Virus record (IMG/VR): IMGVR_UViG_3300010399_000044 | Span: 1-56,124 of that record | Source: a virus | Reading direction: 5' to 3' (one strand) | DNA: 56,124 bases | In this document: piece by piece, positions 45,316-52,215 of the stretch | Position numbering within the stretch: position 1 is the first letter of the stretch | Layout of the letters: each line of letters begins with the position of its first letter | Translations under genes and position numbers: made by a program | Notes under the pieces: model-generated | The model's database searches: none | What the model saw: the letters and a program-made list of their open reading frames with translations, nothing else | What the model was told of the DNA's origin: nothing

Positions 45316-45990
45316 TTACTCGGGGACCTGAACGAAATCGTCACGGTAGATGCCACGCACGTCGCTGAGGTTCCGACCAAAGTCGGTGTTGCCCACCTCT
45401 ACCGCACCCTTGTAGCTGTCCTCGGCAATCGACCTGGAACCAGCCCACACAACCCATTCCGGCTTGACCTCGTACCAGTGTGACCTGGTGCTGGTACCAT
45501 CCGAGAACTTCCGGAGCTTGGTCTCCCCGGACAGGGTCCCGTTCGGGTAACTCAACTTCAGGCTCTCGAAGCTGTCGTAACCGAACCCGCTCCGGTACTC
45601 GCCCTCAGAGATCCTGACAGCCGCTGCCCGACTCCTGGCCGTCACGAACCACTCAGGTTCGATCTCGTACCACACACCAGAGCTGGTGGTGTACTCGCGG
45701 AGTTCCTGCTTGTAGGAATCCGCGACCTCGATCAGCCACTCACCGATCTTTCGTGCATCCTCGATCTTGAAGGATCGCATCGTACCTTCGAAGTCGACCC
45801 GAACCCAGCCCGTGTTGCGCACGATTCCAGGCTTCTCCTCGAACGTGCAGGTACGACCTCCGTTCGAAACCACGGTCAGAGTAGGGAAGGTCTTGCTGTC
45901 TTCCACCACCTGAAGACCTTCAGGGAGGCCCTCAGGCCTGGTGCTGCTGGAACCGTTGACACTGTACGTCGTCTTCACTTGTTCTCCCAT
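45316..45990 (-). CDS. Hypothetical protein with internal duplication (224 aa)
   Basis: 224 residues. Start YSVNGSSSTRPEGLPEGLQV matches the shorter downstream paralog. Then a helix IEDARKIGEWLIEVADSYK and two copies of a WYE(I/V) unit: VWYEIEPEWFVTARSRAAAV (about 117) and HWYEVKPEWVVWAGSRSIAE (about 175). The repeat suggests a duplicated domain. Function unknown. Confidence 0.68.
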   Translation of the reverse strand: MGEQVKTTYSVNGSSSTRPEGLPEGLQVVEDSKTFPTLTVVSNGGRTCTFEEKPGIVRNTGWVRVDFEGTMRSFKIEDARKIGEWLIEVADSYKQELREYTTSSGVWYEIEPEWFVTARSRAAAVRISEGEYRSGFGYDSFESLKLSYPNGTLSGETKLRKFSDGTSTRSHWYEVKPEWVVWAGSRSIAEDSYKGAVEVGNTDFGRNLSDVRGIYRDDFVQVPE

Positions 45991-46253
45991 TCTTTGATGA
46001 TCTCCAAAGCTTTCTTATGAAGCCTTTCCGAATTCTCTTCGGAGAACCGAGGCCACATGTGGTTACACTTCTCGCACTTCCATATCAGGATGCCGTCATA
46101 GACACCCTGAACCTCAATGCCCAGTTTGGTGGACGAGTACTTGGTTTCTCCTACTTCCCAGTCGCCGTAGTACCCACCGGACAGCAACGCCACGGAAATC
46201 TCTTCACCACGGAAACTTTCTCCGCATTTTCCGCAGAACTCCTCTTCATCCAT
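45975..46253 (-). CDS. Zinc-ribbon protein (92 aa)
   Basis: 92 residues from the ATG at 46253. FCGKCGESFRGEE and WKCEKCNHMWPRFSEE provide two CxxC knuckles 50 residues apart, framing a beta-rich middle, then a helix KKALEIIKEWE. A zinc ribbon of this kind may bind nucleic acid. TGATG overlap with the upstream stop. Confidence 0.68.
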   Translation of the reverse strand: MDEEEFCGKCGESFRGEEISVALLSGGYYGDWEVGETKYSSTKLGIEVQGVYDGILIWKCEKCNHMWPRFSEENSERLHKKALEIIKEWENK

Positions 46254-46699
46254 CACATCTCCTGGGTGAACTTGAAAATAGGGATTCCCCGTTCTTCGGC
46301 AAACCCGATCGTGCTGGCAGTCCCAGGAGTTCCACCACAGTCAAAGGCCAGGAGGAAGTAAGCCCTTGCCACGATGGACTCATTCCTAACGTGGTAGGCC
46401 CGTGGACTCCCGTAGATGTCAAACAGCGGCTCATGAAGATAAGCCTTTCCCTCACCTAGGAAAGGCCACGCCTCCAGGCACAGAGCGTCCGCTCCAGCCT
46501 TGCAGTGTCCATTGTGCATGACCGCATCGGGGAAGAACATCCCAACAGCACCCAGCGCCATAGCAACCATTCCGAGGTCTGTGTAGCCCCGTGAGCCGCT
46601 CACTCCGAACTGGACAGGGCTGGGTAGGGTCAAGTCCTGTAGGTAGGCGTACAGGCGCAACAGGACGTCGTTGTTGTTACCCACGTTCACACACCTCAC
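46253..46699 (-). CDS. SLOG-domain protein (DUF2493-like)
   Basis: 148 residues from a GTG. FGVSGSRGYTDLGMVAMAL near residue 31, MHNGHCKAGADALCLEAW, NESIVARAYFLLAF and GTPGTASTIGFAEERGI match the nucleotide-binding Rossmann-like SLOG fold of the YspA/DUF2493 kind. SLOG domains sense or process nucleotide derivatives, including defence signals. Role in the phage unknown. Confidence 0.78.
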   Translation of the reverse strand: MRCVNVGNNNDVLLRLYAYLQDLTLPSPVQFGVSGSRGYTDLGMVAMALGAVGMFFPDAVMHNGHCKAGADALCLEAWPFLGEGKAYLHEPLFDIYGSPRAYHVRNESIVARAYFLLAFDCGGTPGTASTIGFAEERGIPIFKFTQEM

Positions 46700-46832
46700 G
46701 AATCACATGCTTGACGTAGCGGTCTACCGTGATGTCTGGGTTTTGCGCTTGTACCCGTCGTAGGAACAGCTCCAGATCGGCCAAATCGACATACCTTCGT
46801 CCGTTGGCCCTTATGTAGTTAACTTTGCTCAT
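46677..46832 (-). CDS. Hypothetical protein (51 aa)
   Basis: 51 residues. VNYIRANGRRYVDLADLELF, then VQAQNPDITVDRYVKHVIRE: a basic helical protein that could bind DNA. Overlaps both neighbours. It fills the gap between SLOG and membrane genes. Confidence 0.6.
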   Translation of the reverse strand: MSKVNYIRANGRRYVDLADLELFLRRVQAQNPDITVDRYVKHVIREVCERG

Positions 46833-47044
46833 TTGTCGTCATCTCCTTTCAGCATCTGCACAACCCACCAGCCCGGAATGAACAGCGGCCAGAGCCAACA
46901 GCAGCAGAGGCCTCCAAGCGCGGCCATCCAGTAATCGCCTGTGTCGTTCTCTCCGAACGAGCTGTCATCCAGGATGAACCTGGCAATGGGCACAAGAAAC
47001 ACCATGCACCCCGCGAGGTAAACAATAAGTATGATCGTGCCCAT
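46829..47044 (-). CDS. Small membrane protein (71 aa)
   Basis: 71 residues. Two membrane segments: IILIVYLAGCMVFLVPIA and WMAALGGLCCCWLWPLFIPG, with an acidic loop between and a charged tail. It has four cysteines in or near the membrane. Overlaps the downstream gene by 4 bp. Function unknown. Confidence 0.6.
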   Translation of the reverse strand: MGTIILIVYLAGCMVFLVPIARFILDDSSFGENDTGDYWMAALGGLCCCWLWPLFIPGWWVVQMLKGDDDK

Positions 47045-47056
47045 TGCCGATCCCTT

Positions 47057-47827
47057 CTAGGCCATTGCGAAGTTACACGAGCTTCGGACAGAACAGAACT
47101 GACACGTCTCGACGCTAGGTTTCGGATCAAAGTTCTCCGCTTTGATCTGTTGGTCTGCTTCACCGTACACATCGGCAAGCCTCTGGATCGACCAACCACT
47201 CAAGTCGTAGTCTCGTGTGGGCTTGCCTTGCTGGGCCATCCAATACCGACCGGTCTTGAACGGGAGGTCATACTTGACGTTCAACGCACCCGCATAGGTT
47301 GCTAGCTGAAAGTCTGATCCTGGCTTCTTACCGGTCTTCAGGTCTTCGGGCTCTCCACTCTCAACCTTATCAATCAAACCCCTAACCGGGATTCCACCGA
47401 ACTCCACATCGAATGACAACTCGATGGCCAATCCATCAGGGCTGACCCACGGGACCTTTTCTGGGTACTTCTCGTAGTACCCAATGTAGGTTTCTACCTG
47501 GGCAATACCGATGCTCCACCTGCGTTCGACGTCGGTACGTCCGTTGTAAGGCCCTGAGCGCTCCCAGAAGTCGAAGTTAGGAGTTGTGGCAGCATACTTT
47601 GCTACCTCGTCCGTGTACGACTGTTTGAAAGCGTTCTGAGCCTCTTCCAGGCTCATGGTACGGCCCGACTTCTCCCACATCTCAGCCGCGTAGTGGACTG
47701 CGGTGCCTTGCGGGAGCCATGCTGCGGGTTTCTTCCAGGCTCGTTCGATACGTCCGAGGCGATACGCCTCGGGACACCGTTCCAGTTCGTTTACCTGAGA
47801 AACACTCCTATATGTTGGTACTCCCAT
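47057..47827 (-). CDS. Cas4/RecB-family nuclease with Fe-S cysteines
   Basis: 256 residues. SVSQVNELERCPEAYRLG near the start has the first cysteine. AVHYAAEMWE and VRGLIDKVESGEPEDLKTGKK hold the PD-(D/E)xK core (Asp, Glu, Lys; about 155-170), FQLATYAGAL the QxxxY motif, and ETCQFCSVRSSCNF the last three cysteines. The four cysteines would bind a 4Fe-4S cluster, as in Cas4 and AddB. It is likely to resect DNA in recombination or replication. Confidence 0.87.
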   Translation of the reverse strand: MGVPTYRSVSQVNELERCPEAYRLGRIERAWKKPAAWLPQGTAVHYAAEMWEKSGRTMSLEEAQNAFKQSYTDEVAKYAATTPNFDFWERSGPYNGRTDVERRWSIGIAQVETYIGYYEKYPEKVPWVSPDGLAIELSFDVEFGGIPVRGLIDKVESGEPEDLKTGKKPGSDFQLATYAGALNVKYDLPFKTGRYWMAQQGKPTRDYDLSGWSIQRLADVYGEADQQIKAENFDPKPSVETCQFCSVRSSCNFAMA

Positions 47828-47833
47828 CTGTGC

Positions 47834-47944
47834 CTAACCCTTCCAAAATGCTGCCATTGCGAAACACAGACCGATGATAACAAGGATGATGATCCCTACC
47901 ACCGCTTTGGAACCCTGCGACAATTCCCCCGAATAGGCCAACAT
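47834..47944 (-). CDS. Tiny membrane protein (36 aa)
   Basis: 36 residues with one membrane segment, AVVGIIILVIIGLCFAMAAF. AAGGAGG lies upstream at a long spacing of 12. First of four tiny membrane ORFs in 47834-48247. Function unknown. Confidence 0.5.
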   Translation of the reverse strand: MLAYSGELSQGSKAVVGIIILVIIGLCFAMAAFWKG

Positions 47945-47965
47945 GATTACATTTCCCTCCTTTCC

Positions 47966-48046
47966 TTATTTGGTCTTGCCCGAAATGATAAGACAGAAGA
48001 ACAGTAGTGACGTGAACACGACCCCGGAAAAGAAACCCTGGATCAT
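47966..48046 (-). CDS. Tiny membrane protein (26 aa)
   Basis: 26 residues: MIQGFFSGVVFTSLLFFCLI then ISGKTK. One membrane segment. No clear ribosome-binding site. Listed as part of the set of tiny membrane ORFs. Confidence 0.42.
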   Translation of the reverse strand: MIQGFFSGVVFTSLLFFCLIISGKTK

Positions 48047-48057
48047 CTCGTAGGTTA

Positions 48058-48156
48058 TCACCACTTGTCCTTGTCGTTGTTGCCGCCGTACTTGTCGTGC
48101 AGGTACAGCCCCAGCAGCAACAGGACTATCGCTCCTGCGAAGTAGTAAATACCCAT
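48058..48156 (-). CDS. Tiny membrane protein (32 aa)
   Basis: 32 residues: MGIYYFAGAIVLLLLGLYLH, then a charged Asp/Lys/Asn tail. GGAAGGGATAGC lies before the ATG. One membrane segment. Function unknown. Confidence 0.5.
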   Translation of the reverse strand: MGIYYFAGAIVLLLLGLYLHDKYGGNNDKDKW

Positions 48157-48157
48157 G

Positions 48158-48247
48158 CTATCCCTTCCACGGATGAGATGCTGCGAGCATCAAAGCCAGC
48201 ACGAGGGGTACGACCACGAAGCAGAACCACAGAATCAGCGCATCCAC
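48158..48247 (-). CDS. Tiny membrane protein (29 aa)
   Basis: 29 residues from a GTG overlapping the Lsr2-like stop. MDALILWFCFVVVPLVLALM then LAASHPWKG. One membrane segment. Function unknown. Confidence 0.5.
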   Translation of the reverse strand: MDALILWFCFVVVPLVLALMLAASHPWKG

Positions 48248-48639
48248 TACACACCCCCAACCACACGAGCCACGATGCGAGCCTCCGTGTCGTCCTTGTC
48301 GGCGGTCTCCTGGTCCAGGTCGCGGTTCTCGTAGGCCGTGATGATCTCCTCACGGATGCGGCCCACCGAGGACACCTCGAACCCAGCCTTGCGGGCCCAT
48401 GCACGGATCTCGTTGAGTTCCGCCGTGGTCCTCATGGGAATCGTACGCTTGCCGAAGGTCTTGACCTCGTGCCGCACCTTCGTTGCGAACGGCACGTAAC
48501 GAGCCATGAGCCTACGGAACTCGTCGGCGTTCTCGTCGCTGAGGTCGATCGTGTAGTTGTCCCCACCCCACGAAAATTCGAGGGTGTCCGTAGCGTCCGT
48601 GCCATCGATGTCGTCGATGATCTTCGTAACCTTGGCCAT
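48247..48639 (-). CDS. lsr2: Lsr2-like nucleoid-associated protein
   Basis: 130 residues from the ATG at 48639. The start AKVTKIIDDIDGTDATDTLE and EFSWGGDNYTIDLSDENADE match the dimerisation domain of Lsr2. TAELNEIRAWARKAGFEVSS and VGRIREEIITAYE match its DNA-binding domain. Host Lsr2 has RGR at the AT-hook-like motif; here it reads VGR, so DNA grip may be altered. Lsr2 silences AT-rich foreign DNA in actinobacteria. A phage copy could displace or poison host Lsr2, or coat phage DNA. Confidence 0.87.
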   Translation of the reverse strand: MAKVTKIIDDIDGTDATDTLEFSWGGDNYTIDLSDENADEFRRLMARYVPFATKVRHEVKTFGKRTIPMRTTAELNEIRAWARKAGFEVSSVGRIREEIITAYENRDLDQETADKDDTEARIVARVVGGV

Positions 48640-48677
48640 GTCTTTCACCTTTTCTTGTTGTGTTCTCATTGTAGGAG

Positions 48678-48749
48678 TGACCTCACCAGGATTTGCACCT
48701 GGTCTACCTTAGCCCCGCGCCAGGCGTGCTCTAGTTACACTATGAGGTC
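48678..48749 (-). tRNA. tRNA-like element with degenerate anticodon arm
   Basis: On the leftward strand: acceptor GACCTCA/TGAGGTC (7 bp), D stem GTGT/GCAC, T stem CCAGG/CCTGG with loop TGCAAAT and discriminator A. The region between the D and T arms contains GCC/GGC around TGGCGCGG but no regular 5-bp anticodon stem with U33, so no anticodon can be read. The T loop is identical to that of the CAT element at 3443. It may be a decayed tRNA or a tRNA mimic. Confidence 0.5.
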
Positions 48750-48750
48750 A

Positions 48751-49083
48751 TGTGCGCTGTCGGGTGGGATGAGCCCGAACGGTGTGCCGTGTGAACATTC
48801 CCCTTATCGCCACCAGCGCTCAAACACAGGGAACCCTATAGGACGTTTTTAACCACTGTGTTTGCTATTCAATTGTTGGCGCAGTCGTAGGCAAAACCCA
48901 ACCCACAACCAATTGCCAGGCCACCGCAAGAGTACGGTGCACCCTGTGTCGGTCTAAACCCTCACCTTCCGACTGCCCCGGCTCCCTATCCGTATCTTGG
49001 GGTAGGTTCCCAAACTAGACTCACAGATCCGCTACGCGTTCACTGCTGGCATTAAGCCAATCCCCTACGGGGACGAATCGGTC
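48751..49083. other. 333-bp gene-free stretch beside the tRNA-like element
   Basis: No convincing ORF on either strand. It lies upstream of the tRNA-like element and Lsr2 gene in the direction of transcription. It contains short repeats such as CAGGGAACCCTATAGG (48827-48842) but I found no strong promoter or terminator. It could be a leader or encode a structured RNA. Confidence 0.5.
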
Positions 49084-49293
49084 TTACTGAAACACAGGCC
49101 AGGGCTCGGACTGGATCGGGCTGTCTGCGCTTACCATCTTGTGGTATGCAACCCAACCCGCCAAGAACCCCTGAATCACATCCGGAGTCATGTTGTCGAC
49201 CCTGTGAACCCTGGTAATCCCAAACCCGTGGATCGTCAGATCACGACCATTGGCGAGGGTGACGGTCCATCCGTCACTCTGCATCTGGATCAT
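49084..49293 (-). CDS. Hypothetical protein (69 aa)
   Basis: 69 residues from the ATG at 49293 (TGATG overlap with the upstream stop). A beta-hairpin, SDGWTVTLANGRDLTIHG, then helix TPDVIQGFLAGWVAYHKMV. No family recognised. Confidence 0.6.
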   Translation of the reverse strand: MIQMQSDGWTVTLANGRDLTIHGFGITRVHRVDNMTPDVIQGFLAGWVAYHKMVSADSPIQSEPWPVFQ

Positions 49294-49400
49294 CAGTACC
49301 AGCCCTGACCCGAACACGTCTGGCACTCGTCGCCGTCAGGGTTCACGCCAGATCCGCCGCAGTCTCCGCACTTCTTCCTCGGGCTATGCAAGTTAAACAT
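49293..49400 (-). CDS. Small DnaJ-type zinc-finger protein (35 aa)
   Basis: 35 residues. KKCGDCGGSGVN and DECQTCSGQGWY form two CxxCxGxG half-motifs, the zinc site of DnaJ-like fingers, which bind unfolded proteins or RNA. GAGGAAGACA lies before the ATG. It stands alone without a J domain. Function unknown. Confidence 0.65.
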   Translation of the reverse strand: MFNLHSPRKKCGDCGGSGVNPDGDECQTCSGQGWY

Positions 49401-49412
49401 TGTCTTCCTCTC

Positions 49413-49607
49413 TTACCTCGGAACTACCTGTGTGGTCTGGGGAGCCTCGTGGGACGAAGGCGGTGCTTGGCAGGAATACACAATCCCACCAAACACAGCC
49501 CCGATAGCCAAGACTTTCCAGAACCCGATGTTGGACCTTACCGGCAGGGCTCTACTCCTGTCGATATGGGGCAGTCTGCCTTTGCTCTTACCTTTCTTAG
49601 GGGGCAT
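49413..49607 (-). CDS. Membrane-anchored basic protein (64 aa)
   Basis: 64 residues from the ATG at 49607. Basic start PPKKGKSKGRLPHIDR, one membrane segment VLAIGAVFGGIVYSC, then a Pro/Ser/Gln tail. The cysteine in VYSC might be a lipobox, but the long basic N-terminus argues against it. Overlaps the upstream gene by 11 bp. Confidence 0.6.
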   Translation of the reverse strand: MPPKKGKSKGRLPHIDRSRALPVRSNIGFWKVLAIGAVFGGIVYSCQAPPSSHEAPQTTQVVPR

Positions 49608-49740
49608 TGTGGTACGTCCCGACAAACGCCGACAGCACACCCACGAGGAAGCACGCGAACGCAGCGTACTTGTTGTTCCGGCCCAGGAAACACGCGGCCA
49701 TGAACAGGATGATGGTCAAGATGTAAAACGGGTTGGTCAT
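49597..49740 (-). CDS. Small membrane protein (47 aa)
   Basis: 47 residues from the ATG at 49740. Two membrane segments: FYILTIILFMAACFLG and AAFACFLVGVLSAFVG, joined by RNNKY. AGGAAGG precedes the ATG, which overlaps the upstream stop. Function unknown. Confidence 0.6.
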   Translation of the reverse strand: MTNPFYILTIILFMAACFLGRNNKYAAFACFLVGVLSAFVGTYHNAP

Positions 49741-49970
49741 AGTACAACCTTCCTGTGTGGCCACCTCTGGAGGAAGGTGGAAACCGGTTCGGGTTCGCCT
49801 GTACACAACTCACGCACGGTCTGTGCGTAGTTGGCATACGACATGGCGAACTGGTGTGCGTCTTTCACATAACGATGGATGTTTTGGATGATGTCCAGCT
49901 CCCGACCGGGGTCGATGCCCCGGTCGGACAGCTCGAACAAGTGACTAACCGTCACCTGGTGTCGTCGCAT
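49737..49970 (-). CDS. Hypothetical protein (77 aa)
   Basis: 77 residues from the ATG at 49970. Helical: VTVSHLFELSDRGIDPGREL, HRYVKDAHQFAMSYANYA, ending with a basic stretch. GGAAAGACA precedes the start. No family recognised. Confidence 0.6.
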   Translation of the reverse strand: MRRHQVTVSHLFELSDRGIDPGRELDIIQNIHRYVKDAHQFAMSYANYAQTVRELCTGEPEPVSTFLQRWPHRKVVL

Positions 49971-49980
49971 GATGTCTTTC

Positions 49981-50070
49981 CTAGTCGAAGTCTTGAGGAT
50001 CGGCAAAGATCCAGGCCAGGGAGATTGCCACGACAACAACCCCCCAAAACAGTGGCCAGAAGTATTCCAT
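49981..50070 (-). CDS. Tiny membrane protein (29 aa)
   Basis: 29 residues: MEYFWPLFWGVVVVAISLAW then IFADPQDFD. One membrane segment. No clear ribosome-binding site. Fills the gap between two larger genes. Function unknown. Confidence 0.5.
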   Translation of the reverse strand: MEYFWPLFWGVVVVAISLAWIFADPQDFD

Positions 50071-50073
50071 GTC

Positions 50074-50538
50074 TCAGGCTGCGAAAGTCGACGGAACCGA
50101 GCCGTACTTCTTCATGCGCTTGACGCGCCGACGCTCGTTCAGACGGGACAGGGCCCCTCGGAGCTGGAACTTGCTCTTGCGCTTGTCCTCACGGTTGGGG
50201 ACGACCTCGGGCTTGTCCAGATCCACCGCCTTCAGGAGGTTCTGTGCGGCCTCCTGGACCATCTCCGGGGTGATGCCCGCCGGATTGCCTTCCGTGGTCT
50301 CCACGGGCTTCTCAGCCGCCTCTACGGGCTGGTTGTAGGTGGTGGTGTCGTTGCCGAGTTGCCGTGCGGCCTCCACACCTTCCGGGGTCAGGTAGCCCTT
50401 GTCGTCGGTCAGTCCTCGGGTTTCCAGACCCTTGACGGTCTGCCCCTTCGTGTCGTTGGAGACACGCACGTGTGCACCCTCGATGGTTGCTCCCTTCAGA
50501 GCCGTAACCATGGCGGGGGACAGCTTGATTTCGGTCAT
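50074..50538 (-). CDS. Hypothetical protein with basic tail (154 aa)
   Basis: 154 residues. EIKLSPAMVTALKGATIEG, then KGYLTPEGVEAARQLGN resembles a winged-helix edge. A Glu/Pro/Thr linker follows, helix TPEMVQEAAQNLLKAV, and a strongly basic end (RRRVKRMKKYG). Possible DNA-binding protein. Function unknown. Confidence 0.6.
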   Translation of the reverse strand: MTEIKLSPAMVTALKGATIEGAHVRVSNDTKGQTVKGLETRGLTDDKGYLTPEGVEAARQLGNDTTTYNQPVEAAEKPVETTEGNPAGITPEMVQEAAQNLLKAVDLDKPEVVPNREDKRKSKFQLRGALSRLNERRRVKRMKKYGSVPSTFAA

Positions 50539-50588
50539 GTCTTTACTCTCCTATTTTTGGGATACGCGCTGAATGCGCACCGGGAGAC

Positions 50589-50606
50589 CTCAAGTCAAAA
50601 CTTGAG
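50589..50606 (-). other. Leader stem-loop before 50074-50538
   Basis: CTCAAGT (50589-50595), loop CAAA, ACTTGAG (50600-50606). Lies in the 83-bp gap between the ParB-like gene and the next gene. One of a regular series of such stems in 50.5-54.7 kb. Confidence 0.5.
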
Positions 50607-50621
50607 ATCCCCGGAATGCGT

Positions 50622-50975
50622 TCAGAGCCACGATTGGGCTGTCTTGACCTGACCCCACGATCCGGAGTCAGCCTCAGCTAACCCAGACCGTACTGGCACG
50701 TACTTCTGCCCTAGGTCGATAGCCGCTGCCAGCCTGTGGTGGCCGTCGGACAACACCTTCACCCCATTGATCCAGCTCACACATCCCACGCCTTTGGTCC
50801 ACCCCTCTGTCTTTAGGGTTTCTACCAGCTTGGGGTAATGGTCATCACCACGCTTGTGGTCCAGCATCTGTGGGAGGGTCATACCCATCATCTCGGCATC
50901 TCCGCTTTCCCAGGTGTCCAGGATTTCGTCAATCGGAACCACACTCATCACTTCGTCAGTGACTTTGTATTCCAT
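50622..50975 (-). CDS. ParB/Srx-like nuclease-domain protein
   Basis: 117 residues. VVPIDEILDTWESGDAEMMG begins the ParB-like fold. VSWINGVKVLSDGHHRLAAA has the GxxR-type signature (DGHHRLAAA, about 78-86) found in ParB, Srx and related proteins. No helix-turn-helix follows, so it is unlikely to be a partition protein. Similar stand-alone domains in phages act as nucleases or nucleotide-binding modulators. Confidence 0.8.
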   Translation of the reverse strand: MEYKVTDEVMSVVPIDEILDTWESGDAEMMGMTLPQMLDHKRGDDHYPKLVETLKTEGWTKGVGCVSWINGVKVLSDGHHRLAAAIDLGQKYVPVRSGLAEADSGSWGQVKTAQSWL

Positions 50976-51010
50976 GGTTCTAACCTTTCGTCTGACTTAG
51001 GGTTCAACCC

Positions 51011-51039
51011 GGTAGACGCCGTTCTGCACACCGTCTACC
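51011..51039 (-). other. Intergenic stem-loop
   Basis: GGTAGACG (51011-51018) pairs with CGTCTACC (51032-51039), 8 bp, loop 13. It lies between the ParB-like gene and the stop of the 51061-51432 gene. Belongs to the same series of intergenic stems. Confidence 0.5.
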
Positions 51040-51060
51040 AGATTCAATCCTTGTCAAACC

Positions 51061-51432
51061 TTACTCGTTCCACGGGAACGTGTGCACACCATCCCTTTCC
51101 TCGGAGTCCATCCAGTTCAGGAACTCCTGGTGGTATGCGGTCGGGTCGACTTCCTTCAACACCCGTGCCGGATCGTAGTTGTAACCACAGATGGTCACGG
51201 TTTCGTTGAACTCGTTGAAGAATTCCTCGAACATGTCTTCGGCTTCCTGCTCGTCCAACTCGGGAACCTTGGGTTCGACGCAGCACTCGTCCTCGCAGTC
51301 CGAGGGGCATTCCACGGCCAGCAGAAGTTCTGCTTCCATGTCCCAGTTCCGGCCTGCCGTGATCTCCTCCGCCAATTTCTCGACGATCGGGGCGAACGCG
51401 GGGAGTTCAGCGTTGAATTCAGAAGTAGTCAT
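51061..51432 (-). CDS. Hypothetical acidic protein with Cys cluster (123 aa)
   Basis: 123 residues from the ATG at 51432. TTSEFNAELPAFAPIVEKLA, then AVECPSDCEDECCVEPKVPE with five cysteines, then acidic helix QEAEDMFEEFFNEFN and a Trp/Asp-rich end. Acidic proteins of this kind sometimes mimic DNA. Function unknown. Confidence 0.6.
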   Translation of the reverse strand: MTTSEFNAELPAFAPIVEKLAEEITAGRNWDMEAELLLAVECPSDCEDECCVEPKVPELDEQEAEDMFEEFFNEFNETVTICGYNYDPARVLKEVDPTAYHQEFLNWMDSEERDGVHTFPWNE

Positions 51433-51467
51433 GTCTCTTGCCTTTCGACTGAGGGTAAAACCCGGCA

Positions 51468-51485
51468 TAGAGAACCAAGTCTCTA
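51468..51485 (-). other. Intergenic stem-loop
   Basis: TAGAGA (51468-51473), loop ACCAAG, TCTCTA (51480-51485). Lies between two early genes. Same series as the stems at 52745 and 54581. Confidence 0.45.
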
Positions 51486-51500
51486 CACCAGGCAGAACCG

Positions 51501-51836
51501 TCAGGCCACGATCTCGTAAACCCTGCGCTTCCATTCTGCGGTCAGAAGCGCGTAGTCCTCGCGGTTCGGGCTATCGAACCCGTGGGCCAGCATCCACTCC
51601 GAAGAGGGTTCGTGCAGATCGTGAAACCTGCCCCAACCACCCCACTCGCAGATGTTCGGTGCGTAGAGCTGCCCGATCACACACTGCACGATGTTTCCGA
51701 GGTCAAGCCTTCCCGTGTCCAGGTCCCAGGGCCACGGCTTGCCCAGTTCCTCATCCAGGAACCGGATGCCGTTGTCAACCCTTTCCCGAATGACCTCGAA
51801 AGGGGTGACCGGAATACTCGTAACAATGGTTTCCAT
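51501..51836 (-). CDS. Hypothetical protein (111 aa)
   Basis: 111 residues from the ATG at 51836, which has AGGAGG 7 bp upstream. TPFEVIRERVDNGIRFLDEE, then IVQCVIGQLYAPNICEWGGW and LLTAEWKRRVYEIV. Trp-rich. No family recognised. Confidence 0.65.
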   Translation of the reverse strand: METIVTSIPVTPFEVIRERVDNGIRFLDEELGKPWPWDLDTGRLDLGNIVQCVIGQLYAPNICEWGGWGRFHDLHEPSSEWMLAHGFDSPNREDYALLTAEWKRRVYEIVA

Positions 51837-51864
51837 AACCAAACCTCCTAGTAAGGACCAAAGG

Positions 51865-51880
51865 CGGGGGCGTGCCCCCG
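51865..51880 (-). other. Intergenic stem-loop
   Basis: CGGGGGC (51865-51871), loop GT, GCCCCCG (51874-51880). Very GC-rich stem between two early genes. No T-run. Confidence 0.5.
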
Positions 51881-51893
51881 TCTAAGGAAAGAA

Positions 51894-52145
51894 CTAGGCT
51901 GCGAGTTCCTGGTCGGTCGGGACATGCACGGCCGAGTTCTCGAAAGAGATACCCGCCGTGAGTTCATTCATCTGGTCCGCGATTTCCTGGATCTCGTCAC
52001 GCTTGGAGTCCGGGAACCTGATCACGTTCTCCTTCCCATCCCTCACGGCCTGTCCGCTGAACGTGTCGCGGACGTACACCCCGAACAGGTCCGACTGGAC
52101 CACGAAACGGGGAGACCTGGGGAAGATTTCAGCCATGCTGTTCAT
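51894..52145 (-). CDS. Hypothetical protein (83 aa)
   Basis: 83 residues. AEIFPRSPRFVVQSDLFGVY, then VRDGKENVIRFPDSKRDEIQ and acidic helix EIADQMNELTAG. Arg/Asp-rich. GAAAGGCTAG precedes the ATG. No family recognised. Confidence 0.6.
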   Translation of the reverse strand: MNSMAEIFPRSPRFVVQSDLFGVYVRDTFSGQAVRDGKENVIRFPDSKRDEIQEIADQMNELTAGISFENSAVHVPTDQELAA

Positions 52146-52180
52146 TGTTCTAGCCTTTCGTAGGGGTCAAACATGGCGTA

Positions 52181-52199
52181 GGGCCGTCACACACGGCCC
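52181..52199 (-). other. Intergenic stem-loop
   Basis: GGGCCGT (52181-52187), loop CACAC, ACGGCCC (52193-52199). Lies between the early genes at 51894 and 52216. No T-run. Confidence 0.5.
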
Positions 52200-52215
52200 C
52201 CACCAAATCAGGCCT

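Noticed and set aside
48678-49083. tmRNA
   Set aside because: No tag-peptide frame, no G3:U70-type alanine acceptor and no typical 5' end were found.
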